NCBI GenBank assembly: GCA_013284265.1
Contig: JABTBR010000019.1
Span: 1-64,000 of the forward strand
From: Oxalobacteraceae bacterium
GTDB taxonomy: Bacteria > Pseudomonadota > Gammaproteobacteria > Burkholderiales > Burkholderiaceae_D
DNA length: 64,000 nucleotides
Direction: 5' to 3'
Shown: positions 37,291-45,610 of the stretch, one piece after another
Layout: every line of letters starts with the position of its first letter
Position numbering within the stretch: position 1 is the stretch's first letter
Translations under genes and position numbers: made by a program
Notes under the pieces: generated by a model
The model's input: only the letters and a program-made list of their open reading frames with translations
The model's database searches: none
What the model was told of the DNA's origin: nothing

Positions 37291-37394
37291 AAAACCTAGG
37301 GCAAAGAGCCGGGGTCTGACCCGCCGGGTCCGGGGAGGGGCTACGCCCCGCCTGTCCCAATGGGACAGGCCCCCAGGGTTACGCCGTGGGTTTT
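37291..37394 (+). repeat. Long REP element (copy 6)
   Basis: A 104-bp element, AAAACCTAGGGC..GCCGTGGGTTTT, with the AAGAGCCGGGG head, a GGGGCTACGCCCC stem and a CCTGTCCC-AAT-GGGACAGG stem. The two inner stems occur in the opposite order from copy 4, so it is a rearranged or inverted-core copy. It lies between the amylase and the DUF2288 gene. Confidence 0.78.
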
Positions 37395-37418
37395 AAGAAC
37401 GGGGCGGGCTCGTTTAAT

Positions 37419-37757
37419 TTAGTGCAGGGTCGTACCCGACGGTGCCGCCGGCTTTTCCTGCTGCACCAGAATAAAGGGATTGACCACCGCCGCCCACAGC
37501 TGGACATCCTGCTCCAGCCACTGCTGGGCCTGCAGGTCGCTGACCTTGGCGAGCTGATTGGACTCCATCCAGGCCGTGATGCTGGCCTTGTCGTCGTGCG
37601 AAATGCGCACGGCCACATCGACCAGGTCCAGCGTATCGGCGATCCACACCACATTGCCGGCGGCGAAATGCTTGATCAGCTCGGTCCATGGCAGGCGCGC
37701 GGTTTCGCGGTTGATTTTCAGGCGGAGGTCGGTATCGTTTTCGGGTTTGGTCTGCAT
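37419..37757 (-). CDS. DUF2288 family protein
   Basis: A 112-residue cytoplasmic protein with the DUF2288 pattern: ETARLPWTELIKHFAAGNVVWIADTLDLVDVA, then KVSDLQAQQWLEQDVQLWAAVVNPFILVQ. The function is unknown. It lies 41 bases downstream of the RES toxin gene on the same strand and may be read from the same transcript. No strong ribosome site precedes it. Confidence 0.82.
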   Translation of the reverse strand: MQTKPENDTDLRLKINRETARLPWTELIKHFAAGNVVWIADTLDLVDVAVRISHDDKASITAWMESNQLAKVSDLQAQQWLEQDVQLWAAVVNPFILVQQEKPAAPSGTTLH

Positions 37758-37798
37758 ATGGCTCGGAAATTCAAGAAGCTAAAAAGTGCCGCGCCGGG

Positions 37799-38488
37799 CT
37801 ACACAATCTCGATGCGCGGCGTGGGCGAACCTTCCCATGTTAACCGATAGACGCAGCCTTTGCGAACATTGCCCACCAACGCAGGCCGGAAGCAGGCCAG
37901 ATTGGTGCCGGCCGGATTGCGCACACTGGGGAAAATCACCCCCATCGAGCCGCCTTCGAGCAGGCGCAGCGCCAGTTGCTGGGAATGCACGTAGCTGGTC
38001 GGGTCCAGGCAGTTGTGGAAGCGTTCCTGGCCGCGCAAATCGTGGAATTTGGCGGTAAAGTCGGCCAGCATCAGCTGGTAGGGCACGCTGTCGTCGAAAC
38101 GATCGATCTCCATGTATTCCACGGTCTTGTGGAACACGATCTCGGCCAGTGCTGTTTCCGCATCGAAGGCGCAATACCAGGCGCCGCGGTCGCCGTCGTT
38201 GAAGCGGCTGCCCTCGGGGCGGGCGTAGGTAAAGGCGGCGTTGACGATACGGAAGTTCGGCAAGCCGAACACCAGCTCATCCATGCCGATGCCGGGCGCG
38301 CCGCCATTTTGCGCGCGCAGGCGGTCGTTGGTGGCGTTGTCGAGTTCAAACAGGTCTTGCAGATGCTCGTCGTCCTCGGCCAGCGGTGTGAGGACGGAGT
38401 CTTCCACATCGGCGAAGCGGGAGGGCAGCAGGCGGCAGGTATCGAACTGCCGCAACATGGTCAGGGGAGGGATGGGGCTCACGCTCAC
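37799..38488 (-). CDS. RES-domain toxin (NAD+-targeting), part of a type II TA pair
   Basis: A 229-residue RES-domain protein, with RPEGSRFNDGDRGAWYCAFDAETALAEIVFHK (about residues 90-120) carrying the conserved Arg, Glu and Ser/Tyr-type residues. The later segment is GGSMGVIFPSVRNPAGTNLACFRPALV. RES toxins of the MbcT/ParT family break down NAD+ or ADP-ribosylate targets, stopping growth. It starts with GTG directly after the stop of the Xre antitoxin. At 229 residues it is longer than minimal RES toxins (about 150-180), with extra N-terminal sequence. Confidence 0.85.
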   Translation of the reverse strand: MSVSPIPPLTMLRQFDTCRLLPSRFADVEDSVLTPLAEDDEHLQDLFELDNATNDRLRAQNGGAPGIGMDELVFGLPNFRIVNAAFTYARPEGSRFNDGDRGAWYCAFDAETALAEIVFHKTVEYMEIDRFDDSVPYQLMLADFTAKFHDLRGQERFHNCLDPTSYVHSQQLALRLLEGGSMGVIFPSVRNPAGTNLACFRPALVGNVRKGCVYRLTWEGSPTPRIEIV

Positions 38489-38926
38489 TCACAGACCTCC
38501 ACGGCGCGCGTCGAGCAGCTTGCGCACGGTTTGCATGGCCAGCAGGCCACCGCCCAGCATGACGGCGAGCGGGCTGCGGCCGCCGAAGATGGGGTTTTTA
38601 TTGGGCAGTTGCACCCATTCGTCGGCGAGTTTGTCGCCATAGACGATGTGCAGGGCCTTGTAGATGCCCAGTAAATAGGAAATGCGCGTGATGCGGTCGA
38701 CTTCGAGCACGCGGTCGGGATTTTTTTTCCACTCGTAGTAGGCGCTGCTGGACAGCCCGCCCAGCAACTCGCGCGCATCGTCGTCGCGCACACCCCAGGC
38801 GGCGACCAGCTTGAAAAAGCCCTTCAGGGCAGACTTGGAAAGACGCTCACGTTCGGCTTTGGCGTTGAGATCCACCACTACCGTCGGTTCAAAGCGGCTC
38901 TTGGGATAGGCGTAGGCGACGTTCAT
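38489..38926 (-). CDS. Xre/MbcA/ParS-type antitoxin
   Basis: A 145-residue antitoxin. An Xre-like helix-turn-helix (LSKSALKGFFKLVAAWGVRDDDARELLGGLSSSAYYEWKKN, residues 28-70) is followed by the toxin-binding DUF2384 domain (ITRISYLLGIYKALHIVYGD, WVQLPNKNPIFGGRSPLAVMLGG). The gene order antitoxin-toxin and direct abutment are standard for RES-Xre pairs. GGAGG precedes the ATG at 38926. It should bind its own promoter, but I could not define the operator. Confidence 0.88.
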   Translation of the reverse strand: MNVAYAYPKSRFEPTVVVDLNAKAERERLSKSALKGFFKLVAAWGVRDDDARELLGGLSSSAYYEWKKNPDRVLEVDRITRISYLLGIYKALHIVYGDKLADEWVQLPNKNPIFGGRSPLAVMLGGGLLAMQTVRKLLDARRGGL

Positions 38927-39026
38927 GATTCCTCCGTTTATGGACTAGTTATACTCCTTTTTTGGAAAGATAGCAATCGGCTACGAACTGAATTAGTATC
39001 GAAATTCACCCCGAAAAGGAGTAGTG

Positions 39027-39512
39027 ATGACAACTTTCCTGCCTTCCGCCCCCCTGATCACCGGCCTGCGAGCAGGCTGTGCCGGCTTGTTGCTGGCGGC
39101 GCTGGCCACCGGTGCAAGTGCGGCGCCAGGCACTGCGGAGCTGCAAAAGCAGGTGGCCGATACCGAAAGGGCTTTCGCCGCCACCATGAGGCAGCGCGAC
39201 CTGGCAGGGTTCACCGCGCTGCTGGCGGATGAGGCTGTGTTCTTCTCCGGCCCCACGCCTCTGCATGGCAAGCAGGCAGTCACGGCATTCTGGAAGAAGT
39301 TTTACGATACGCTGGAAGCGCCGTTCTCGTGGGAGCCCGATGCGGTGGAGGTGCTGGCATCCGGCACGCTGGCGCTGAGCAGCGGCCCGGTGTACGACCC
39401 CAAGGGCAAACTGATCGCCCGTTTCAATTCCATCTGGCGCCTGGAAGCACCGGGTAAGTGGCGTATCGTGTTCGACAAAGGTGAGGATGTGTGTGACTGT
39501 AAAAAACCATAA
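39027..39512 (+). CDS. Exported DUF4440/SnoaL-like (NTF2 fold) protein
   Basis: A 161-residue protein with a signal peptide (LLLAALATGASAAPG, cleavage about residue 33). It is followed by an NTF2-like DUF4440 domain: VADTERAFAATMRQRDLAGFTALLADEAVFFSGPTPLHGKQAVTAFWKKF, ending in SIWRLEAPGKWRIVFDKGED. Members are small cone-shaped ligand or enzyme scaffolds, and the function is unknown. The start is the ATG at 39027 with AAGGAG five bases upstream; the GTG three bases earlier is too close. Two cysteines at the end (CDCKKP) may form a disulfide. Confidence 0.85.
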   Translation: MTTFLPSAPLITGLRAGCAGLLLAALATGASAAPGTAELQKQVADTERAFAATMRQRDLAGFTALLADEAVFFSGPTPLHGKQAVTAFWKKFYDTLEAPFSWEPDAVEVLASGTLALSSGPVYDPKGKLIARFNSIWRLEAPGKWRIVFDKGEDVCDCKKP

Positions 39513-39685
39513 GGCAAGCCTCAGGAACAAACTTAAGTTCCTTCCTTCGTGCTGACTGGGCACAAGACGATGGCGACGTTCATGCGTTAACTTCACTTTA
39601 AGTATTTCCTGCCAAGTCATGAGACCGACCTGGCGGCGTGCTGGTGCAAGATACTCGTCGCTACGCACGTCTAGGAGGTCACGGT

Positions 39686-40750
39686 ATGAGTAAGCGCAAA
39701 GTACCTATTCAGATGCCTGCACCAACCGTGCCGCAGGCATTGCTAGTGGATATTCGGGCACTGATCGAATCGTCACGCCAGCGTACTACCGCTGTCGTTA
39801 ATAGTGAGCTGACCCTCCTGTTCTGGCGTATTGGTCGGCGTATCCACACTGAAGTTTTGGCTGGGCAGCGCGCTGAATACGGTGAGGAAGTCTTGTTTAA
39901 TGTGGCGACACAGTTGACGCGTGACTATGGTCGTGGGTTTGCGGAAAAGAACCTGCGCAGGATGGTGAAGTTCGCAAGTACCTTTTTGGACGAGCAGATT
40001 GTCGCGACATTGTCGCGACAATTAAGCTGGTCGCACTTCGTCATGTTGCTGCCATTTAAAGATCCCCAGCAGCGAGACTATTACGCGCAAATGGCGAGTG
40101 TCGAGCGCTGGAGTGTCCGAACGTTGAGTGAACGTATCGAATCGATGTTATTTGAGCGCACTGCGCTGTCCCGCCAACCTGACGCAATGATTTCTCAGGA
40201 ACTGGCGACGCTGCGCAATCGGCAGCGTATGTCGCCGAGCCTTGTTATGCGTGATCCCTATATTCTGGATTTCCTAGGGTTGCAGGATACCTGGCAGGAA
40301 AGCGACCTGGAGTCAGCCATCATCCGGGAAATGGAATCTTTCCTGCTGGAGCTAGGGGCAGGTTTCACCTTTGTTGCTCGCCAGAAGCGGATTCAGCTCG
40401 ATGGCGAAGATTTTCATCTCGATTTACTGTTCTATAACCGCAAACTGGGTCGCCTGGTGGCGGTTGAATTGAAAGTCGGGGAGTTTAAGGCCGCGTACAA
40501 AGGGCAGATGGAGTTGTATTTACGCTGGCTCGACCGGTTTGAACGCGAACCGACGGAGGCATCGCCACTGGGCATTATTTTGTGTGCTGGCAAAAAGGCT
40601 GAACAGATCGAGTTGCTGGAATTAAACAAGTCTGGCATACATGTAGCCGAGTACCTGACGGCATTGCCGCCGCGTGAGGTGTTGGTTGAACGGCTACAGC
40701 AGGCCACAGCCCGAGCACGCTTGCTGATCGAACAGAAAGTCAGTCTATAG
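39686..40750 (+). CDS. PD-(D/E)XK nuclease family protein (DUF1016/YhcG type)
   Basis: A 354-residue protein. The N-terminal DUF1016 helical domain (LLFWRIGRRIHTEVL, YGEEVLFNVATQLTRDYGRGFAEKNLRRMVKFA) is followed by a nuclease core, EDFHLDLLFYN..LVAVELKVGEFKAAYKGQMELYLRWLD, with the D-(E)LK residues of the fold. E. coli YhcG is an orphan of this type, and relatives occur beside restriction-modification genes. Here no methylase or specificity subunit is nearby. The start at 39686 has a strong GGAGG. The codon use looks less GC-biased than its neighbours, hinting at horizontal transfer. Confidence 0.88.
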   Translation: MSKRKVPIQMPAPTVPQALLVDIRALIESSRQRTTAVVNSELTLLFWRIGRRIHTEVLAGQRAEYGEEVLFNVATQLTRDYGRGFAEKNLRRMVKFASTFLDEQIVATLSRQLSWSHFVMLLPFKDPQQRDYYAQMASVERWSVRTLSERIESMLFERTALSRQPDAMISQELATLRNRQRMSPSLVMRDPYILDFLGLQDTWQESDLESAIIREMESFLLELGAGFTFVARQKRIQLDGEDFHLDLLFYNRKLGRLVAVELKVGEFKAAYKGQMELYLRWLDRFEREPTEASPLGIILCAGKKAEQIELLELNKSGIHVAEYLTALPPREVLVERLQQATARARLLIEQKVSL

Positions 40751-40928
40751 TCCGCCACGAGCTGGCTTGCGCTGGTTACAGGGAAATCCTGGCGGCATGC
40801 GGGAATTGCTCCAGCAGCGAGGCGGGTCGGTCGTGTCTTGTATAATGCCCGCTTATTCAAGAACGTCCTGTCATTCAACGTAGGTGCATGGTCCCGAGCC
40901 AGCTGCGCTTCGACTTCGGATCAACTCC

Positions 40929-42413
40929 ATGCTTAATAATTCCTTTCGAGAAGAATGGTTCTCGAACCTGCGGAAAAACTTCCTTGCCGGTTTGACCACA
41001 TCATTCGCGCTCGTGCCTGAATGTATCGCCTTTGCCCTCGTTGCTCAGTTGAACCCGCTCATGGGCCTGTATGGCGCTTTCATCATCTGCTCGATGACGG
41101 CCATCTTCGGTGGCCGGCCCGGGATGATTTCCGGTGCCGCCGGCTCGATGGCGGTCGTGATCGTTGCGCTGGTTGCTCAACACGGCGTGCAATACCTGCT
41201 GGCCACGGTGGTCCTGAGCGGCATCGTGATGGCCTTGTTTGGCCTGCTGCGTTTGGGCAAGCTGATACGCATGGTCCCGCATCCGGTGATGCTCGGCTTC
41301 GTTAATGGTCTGGCGATTGTCATCGCCATGGCGCAACTGGAGCACTTTCGGCAGGCAAGCCCGCAGGGCGAGCAATGGCTGCAAGGCACATCGCTATGGC
41401 TGATGTGCGGCCTGGTCGCATTGACGATGGCCATCGTCTATCTGCTGCCGCGCTTTACCAAGGCGGTACCGCCCGCCTTGGCCGCCATCCTCGGAGTCGG
41501 CCTGCTCAGCTACAGCTTGCAACTGCCGACCCGCACACTGGGCGATCTGGCGCAGATGGCGGGCGGCTTGCCGGCTTTTCATTTGCCCACCGTGCCGCTG
41601 ACGATGGAAACGCTGCATGTCATCCTGCCCTATGCAGTGCTGATGGCCATGGTTGGCCTGCTGGAAACGCTGCTGACCTTCAATCTGACCGACGAGATCA
41701 CGGAAACGCGCGGCCAGTCCAATCGCGAATGCATCGCGCTGGGTGCCGCCAACGTCGTCTCCGGGGTATTCGGCGGCATGGGTGGCTGCGCCATGATAGG
41801 CCAGACCATGATCAATCTGAGCTCCGGCGGGCGCTCGCGCCTGTCGGGCGCCACCAGCGGCATCATGATCCTGCTGTTTATCCTGTTCCTGTCGCCGCTG
41901 ATCGCGCACATCCCGCTCGCCGCCCTGGTCGGCGTCATGTTCGTGGTTGCCCATGAAACCTTTGCCTGGGGATCGCTGCGGGTACTCGGCAAGGTGCCGC
42001 GGCAGGACGCGCTGGTGATCGTCGCTGTGACCGTCATTACGGTGTTGACGGATTTGGCGACGGCTGTACTGTGCGGCATCGTCATCGCCGCGCTCAACTT
42101 CGCCTGGCAGCATGCGCGCGACATCCGTACCGATATCGACGATAGCGAAGCGGGCGTGCGAAGCTATCTGCCGCATGGCACGCTGTTCTTTGCGTCGACC
42201 ACCCATTTCCTCGATCTGTTCACACCATCGGCCGACCCGGCACGCGTGATACTCAACTGCCGGCATCTGCATATGGCCGACCATTCGGCCATCGCCACGA
42301 TGCAGACCTTGTTTGAACGGTATGGCAAGGCTGGAAAACAGCTGGAGGTGATGCACCTGTCCAGCCGCAATCAGCAGCTATTGCAGCGTGCCGGCGTGGC
42401 CTTGCACGCTTAA
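40929..42413 (+). CDS. SulP family inorganic anion transporter
   Basis: A 494-residue membrane protein with 12-14 helices. The SulP motif is visible as NFLAGLTTSFALVPECIAFALVAQLNPLMGLYGAFI (residues 15-50). The later ETRGQSNRECIALGAANVVSGVFGGMGG is also characteristic. The C-terminal STAS domain is short (VILNCRHLHMADHSAIATMQTLFERYG). The substrate may be sulfate, bicarbonate or a dicarboxylate. The ATG at 40929 lacks a clear ribosome site; a GTG at 40884 would add 15 residues. A consensus -10 TATAAT lies at 40841-40846. Confidence 0.88.
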   Translation: MLNNSFREEWFSNLRKNFLAGLTTSFALVPECIAFALVAQLNPLMGLYGAFIICSMTAIFGGRPGMISGAAGSMAVVIVALVAQHGVQYLLATVVLSGIVMALFGLLRLGKLIRMVPHPVMLGFVNGLAIVIAMAQLEHFRQASPQGEQWLQGTSLWLMCGLVALTMAIVYLLPRFTKAVPPALAAILGVGLLSYSLQLPTRTLGDLAQMAGGLPAFHLPTVPLTMETLHVILPYAVLMAMVGLLETLLTFNLTDEITETRGQSNRECIALGAANVVSGVFGGMGGCAMIGQTMINLSSGGRSRLSGATSGIMILLFILFLSPLIAHIPLAALVGVMFVVAHETFAWGSLRVLGKVPRQDALVIVAVTVITVLTDLATAVLCGIVIAALNFAWQHARDIRTDIDDSEAGVRSYLPHGTLFFASTTHFLDLFTPSADPARVILNCRHLHMADHSAIATMQTLFERYGKAGKQLEVMHLSSRNQQLLQRAGVALHA

Positions 42414-42453
42414 CGCAACGCTACCTTAGGCAGGGTTTTCAACGCTGGCCGGC

Positions 42454-44148
42454 TTAGGCCGGCTCCGCATGCTCGACCATCAGCTGCACCTTGGTCACGC
42501 CATTGTATTCATTGGCGTCGAGGCGGAAGGCGACCTTGGCGCGTTCGCCCAGCGAATCGACATGGCCGAACCAGATGGCGTCGAAGCGGGCGCCATTTTT
42601 TTCGAGTAGCAGCTTGAGGTGGCGCTCTTTCAGGATGCGCTGGCTCACCACGCGGAACTCGTCGCAGAACACCGGCGGCGCGAAGCCCTGGCCCCAGACC
42701 TGGCCGTCCATCAGTTCGATGAAGGCGGTGGTGTAGTAGGCGTCTTCCAGCGGGCCGTCGGTTTCGATGACGCGCTCCAGCTGCTGCTTGCTCAGCCAAC
42801 TGCGGCCCACTTCCTCAAACGCGGCGGCGAAGGCGTCGAAGGCTTCGGCGCGGATCGACAGGCCGGCGGCCATCGCGTGGCCGCCGAATTTGTCGATCAA
42901 ACTCGGCGCGCGCTTGGACACCAGGTCGAGCGCATCGCGCAAATGGAAGCCGGGAATCGAACGGCCCGAGCCCTTGATCCAGCCATCGGCGCCGGGCGCG
43001 AAGGTGATGGTCGGGCGGAAGAACTTCTCCTTCAGGCGCGAGGCGACTATCCCGATCACGCCCTGGTGCCAGCCTTCATCGAACACGCAGATGGTGCTGG
43101 CGTTGGCCGGCTCGAACTCGTCGAGATGAAGCAGGGCGGTGTCCTGCATCTCGGCTTCGATCTCGCGCCGCTTCAGGTTGATGTCGTTGAGCTGCTGGGC
43201 CAGTTCCCAGGCGCGGCTTTCATCGTCGGTGATCAGGCATTCGATCCCCAGCGACATATCCTGCAGCCGTCCGGCCGCGTTCAGGCGCGGGCCGAGGGCG
43301 AAGCCCAGATCGAAAGGATTGGCGTTGCGCGGTTCGCGTCCGGCCACGCGGAACAGGGCGGCGACGCCGGCGTGCATGCGGCCGGCGCGCATGCGCTTCA
43401 GGCCTTGCGCGACCAGGATGCGGTTGTTCGGATCGAGCCGCACCACGTCGGCCACGGTGCCCAGCGCGACCAGGTCGAGCAGGCTGTCGAGCTTGGGTTG
43501 GGTCTGGGCGTCGAACACGCCGCGCCGGCGCATCTCCGCGCGCAGTGCCAGCAGCACGTAGAACACCACGCCCACGCCCGCCAGGTTCTTGCTGGGGAAG
43601 CCGCAGGCGGGCTGGTTCGGGTTGACGATCACGCGCGCGGCCGGCAGCGTATCGGCCGGCAGGTGGTGGTCGGTGACGACGACTTCGATGCCGCGCCGGT
43701 TGGCCTCGGCCACGCCGTCGATGCTGGCGATGCCGTTGTCGACGGTGATGATGATGTCGGGCGATTTCTCGCGCGCCGTCAACTCCACGATTTCCGGCGT
43801 CAGGCCGTAGCCATATTCGAAGCGGTTCGGCACGATGAAGTCGACCTCCGCGCCCATCGCGCGCAGGCCGCGCAGGGCGGTGGCGCAGGCGGTGGCGCCG
43901 TCGCAATCGTAGTCGGCCACGATCACCATGCGCTTGTGAGCGGCGATGGCGTCGGCCAGGAACACGGCGGCGGCGCCGATATGCAGCAAGCCGGACGGCG
44001 GGATCATGGCGGCCAATTCGCTCGACAGTTCCTTGATGTCGGTCAGGCCGCGCGCGGTGTACAGGCGCGCCAGCACAGGGTGGATACCGCCCTGGCGCAG
44101 CATTTCGGATTCGCGGAAGGGGTAGGGACGGGTGGCGATGCGGGTCAT
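42454..44148 (-). CDS. recJ: Single-stranded-DNA-specific exonuclease RecJ
   Basis: A 564-residue DHH-family 5'-3' exonuclease acting in recombination and mismatch repair. Catalytic motifs are VIVADYDCDGATACATA (motif I, DxD), VVTDHHLPADTLPAARVIVNPN (motif III, DHH) and, in the C-terminal DHHA1 region, GGHAMAAGLSI. Length agrees with E. coli RecJ (577). It overlaps the upstream RpfE-like gene by four bases, so the two are translationally coupled. Confidence 0.96.
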   Translation of the reverse strand: MTRIATRPYPFRESEMLRQGGIHPVLARLYTARGLTDIKELSSELAAMIPPSGLLHIGAAAVFLADAIAAHKRMVIVADYDCDGATACATALRGLRAMGAEVDFIVPNRFEYGYGLTPEIVELTAREKSPDIIITVDNGIASIDGVAEANRRGIEVVVTDHHLPADTLPAARVIVNPNQPACGFPSKNLAGVGVVFYVLLALRAEMRRRGVFDAQTQPKLDSLLDLVALGTVADVVRLDPNNRILVAQGLKRMRAGRMHAGVAALFRVAGREPRNANPFDLGFALGPRLNAAGRLQDMSLGIECLITDDESRAWELAQQLNDINLKRREIEAEMQDTALLHLDEFEPANASTICVFDEGWHQGVIGIVASRLKEKFFRPTITFAPGADGWIKGSGRSIPGFHLRDALDLVSKRAPSLIDKFGGHAMAAGLSIRAEAFDAFAAAFEEVGRSWLSKQQLERVIETDGPLEDAYYTTAFIELMDGQVWGQGFAPPVFCDEFRVVSQRILKERHLKLLLEKNGARFDAIWFGHVDSLGERAKVAFRLDANEYNGVTKVQLMVEHAEPA

Positions 44149-45212
44149 GTCAGCAGCTTATTCAGGTTGTGCTTGCGCCAGAAGGCGCGCAGGGCGTTCT
44201 TGGTGCAACTGACTTCGTGCCAGCCGTTGCGATGGGAGAGGGTCAGCGTGAGCCGGCCCAGGCTGCCGTCTTTCAGCGCGGCCAGCAGCGGCGCGAACCA
44301 GTGCTGTTCCAGCGCCTGCATCTGGGCCAGCCAGGCGCCCCAGTCGCCGGCCAGTCCGTTCGGGATCAGTTCGCCCAGCAGCACAGTGCCGCCGTCGGCG
44401 ATCGCCTGCCGTACGTCCGGTGCGCGCCGGGCCGGCTCGGCCAGCGCTGCCATCCAGGGCGGGGCGGCGCCGATGGACAGCGGGCCGCCGCCGACGTTGC
44501 CTGTGCCAGCGGCGCTGCCGGCCGCTGCGCTCGCCGTGGCGGGGGCGCCGCCCCAGATCCAGATCGAATTGACTTCCGCCTGGCCGCGCGCCAGCCGTTC
44601 GGCATTGGCCGGATGCTCGTACCACAGCATCTGCACCTCGTTTTGCAGCTTGCGGCAGGCGCGTGCGGACTCGCCGAGCGGCATGGCGTCGCTCAGGTTC
44701 AGGCCGATGGCGGCGTCCGGCGTGGCCGTTTGCAGGCTGGTCCAGTCGTCGGCGCGCAGGAACCAGGTGCCGGCATCGCCATAAAGCAGGGTCAGGCCGA
44801 TTTCATCGAAATAGGGCTTGGCGCTGTCGAACAGGGCGCGCGCATGCGCGTCGCTCAATTCCAGCTGGCGCGGGTCGGACATCAGCAAATGGTTGCGGGA
44901 TATCTGGATATGCACAGGCTGCAGCAGCAGCCAGTAACCCTCGCTCTGCGCCAGCCCGTAGCCGCGCATGACGGCGCTGGCTACACTGGCGTCGGCCTGC
45001 CCCAGGCCGGGCGCGCAGGTCTGGCCGGCGGCATGGGCCAGCCAGGCTTCATGCGGCAATACCCGGAAAGTGCTGTCAAATGTGAAATGTTGATATTTCG
45101 TGTAGCGCGATAGCAACGCTGCCAGCGCGGGCGTTTGCATAGCGCGTATCAGGTCGGGAGCCAGTTCGGGCGGGGGCAGGGCGAAGGGGAGTGCGAGGGT
45201 CAGCTGATTCAT
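44145..45212 (-). CDS. RpfE-like / phosphoglycerate-mutase-annotated protein of the recJ operon
   Basis: A 355-residue protein often annotated as cofactor-independent phosphoglycerate mutase or RpfE-type regulatory protein. It has SRYTKYQHFTFDSTFRVLPHEAWLA near the N-terminus, the internal PVHIQISRNHLLMSDPRQLELS, and SIWIWGGAP about residue 225. The metal-binding residues of true phosphoglycerate mutases are not evident, so the enzymatic name is doubtful. An alanine/glycine-rich insertion follows residue 230. The link to recJ is conserved in betaproteobacteria and xanthomonads. The start is the ATG at 45212. Confidence 0.78.
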   Translation of the reverse strand: MNQLTLALPFALPPPELAPDLIRAMQTPALAALLSRYTKYQHFTFDSTFRVLPHEAWLAHAAGQTCAPGLGQADASVASAVMRGYGLAQSEGYWLLLQPVHIQISRNHLLMSDPRQLELSDAHARALFDSAKPYFDEIGLTLLYGDAGTWFLRADDWTSLQTATPDAAIGLNLSDAMPLGESARACRKLQNEVQMLWYEHPANAERLARGQAEVNSIWIWGGAPATASAAAGSAAGTGNVGGGPLSIGAAPPWMAALAEPARRAPDVRQAIADGGTVLLGELIPNGLAGDWGAWLAQMQALEQHWFAPLLAALKDGSLGRLTLTLSHRNGWHEVSCTKNALRAFWRKHNLNKLLT

Positions 45213-45230
45213 GGCGAGATTGTATGGCAT

Positions 45231-45610
45231 ACCGGGGCGGACAGCCCAGTTCCTTTGAGAATTTTACGGATTCCTTAGCGAAAGTTCTGAACGTGTCAAT
45301 ATGGCAACATTGCGCCATCTGGAAAGCCAGTTGGCACACAAGGTTAAATTGCTAGAAGAATCATTCAAGTGACAAATATTTAATAGTCAGCTGAGATTTA
45401 TTATGTATAATCTCGACAACTTAGATGTCTCAGAAGCATTAGATGTCTCAAGGCATTATCCAAACCCCATAATGCGCGTCGCACCCGCCGTACCGTACTT
45501 CACCACCGTACCTACCTGCAGCCGGTATCACTGGACTGCACATTGCTTCCAAAACTAGAGAGAAAAATAATGTCCAATAACAAATTCGGCCGCACCGGGC
45601 AGGTGCAAGT
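45231..45610 (+). promoter_or_regulatory. Upstream region of the SdrD-like giant gene, with direct repeats
   Basis: This 380-bp gap is AT-rich between about 45340 and 45470. The 12-mer TTAGATGTCTCA occurs twice, at 45421-45432 and 45439-45450, exactly 18 bp apart. A TATAAT-like hexamer (TGTATAATC) lies at 45404-45412, just upstream. Repeats right after a -10 could bind a regulator. The rest of the gap holds no gene I can support. Confidence 0.4.

Noticed and set aside
42619..44784. Plus-strand open frame of 721 codons opposite recJ and the RpfE-like gene
   Set aside because: Shadow frame. RecJ motifs on the other strand are unambiguous, and the translation is low-complexity.
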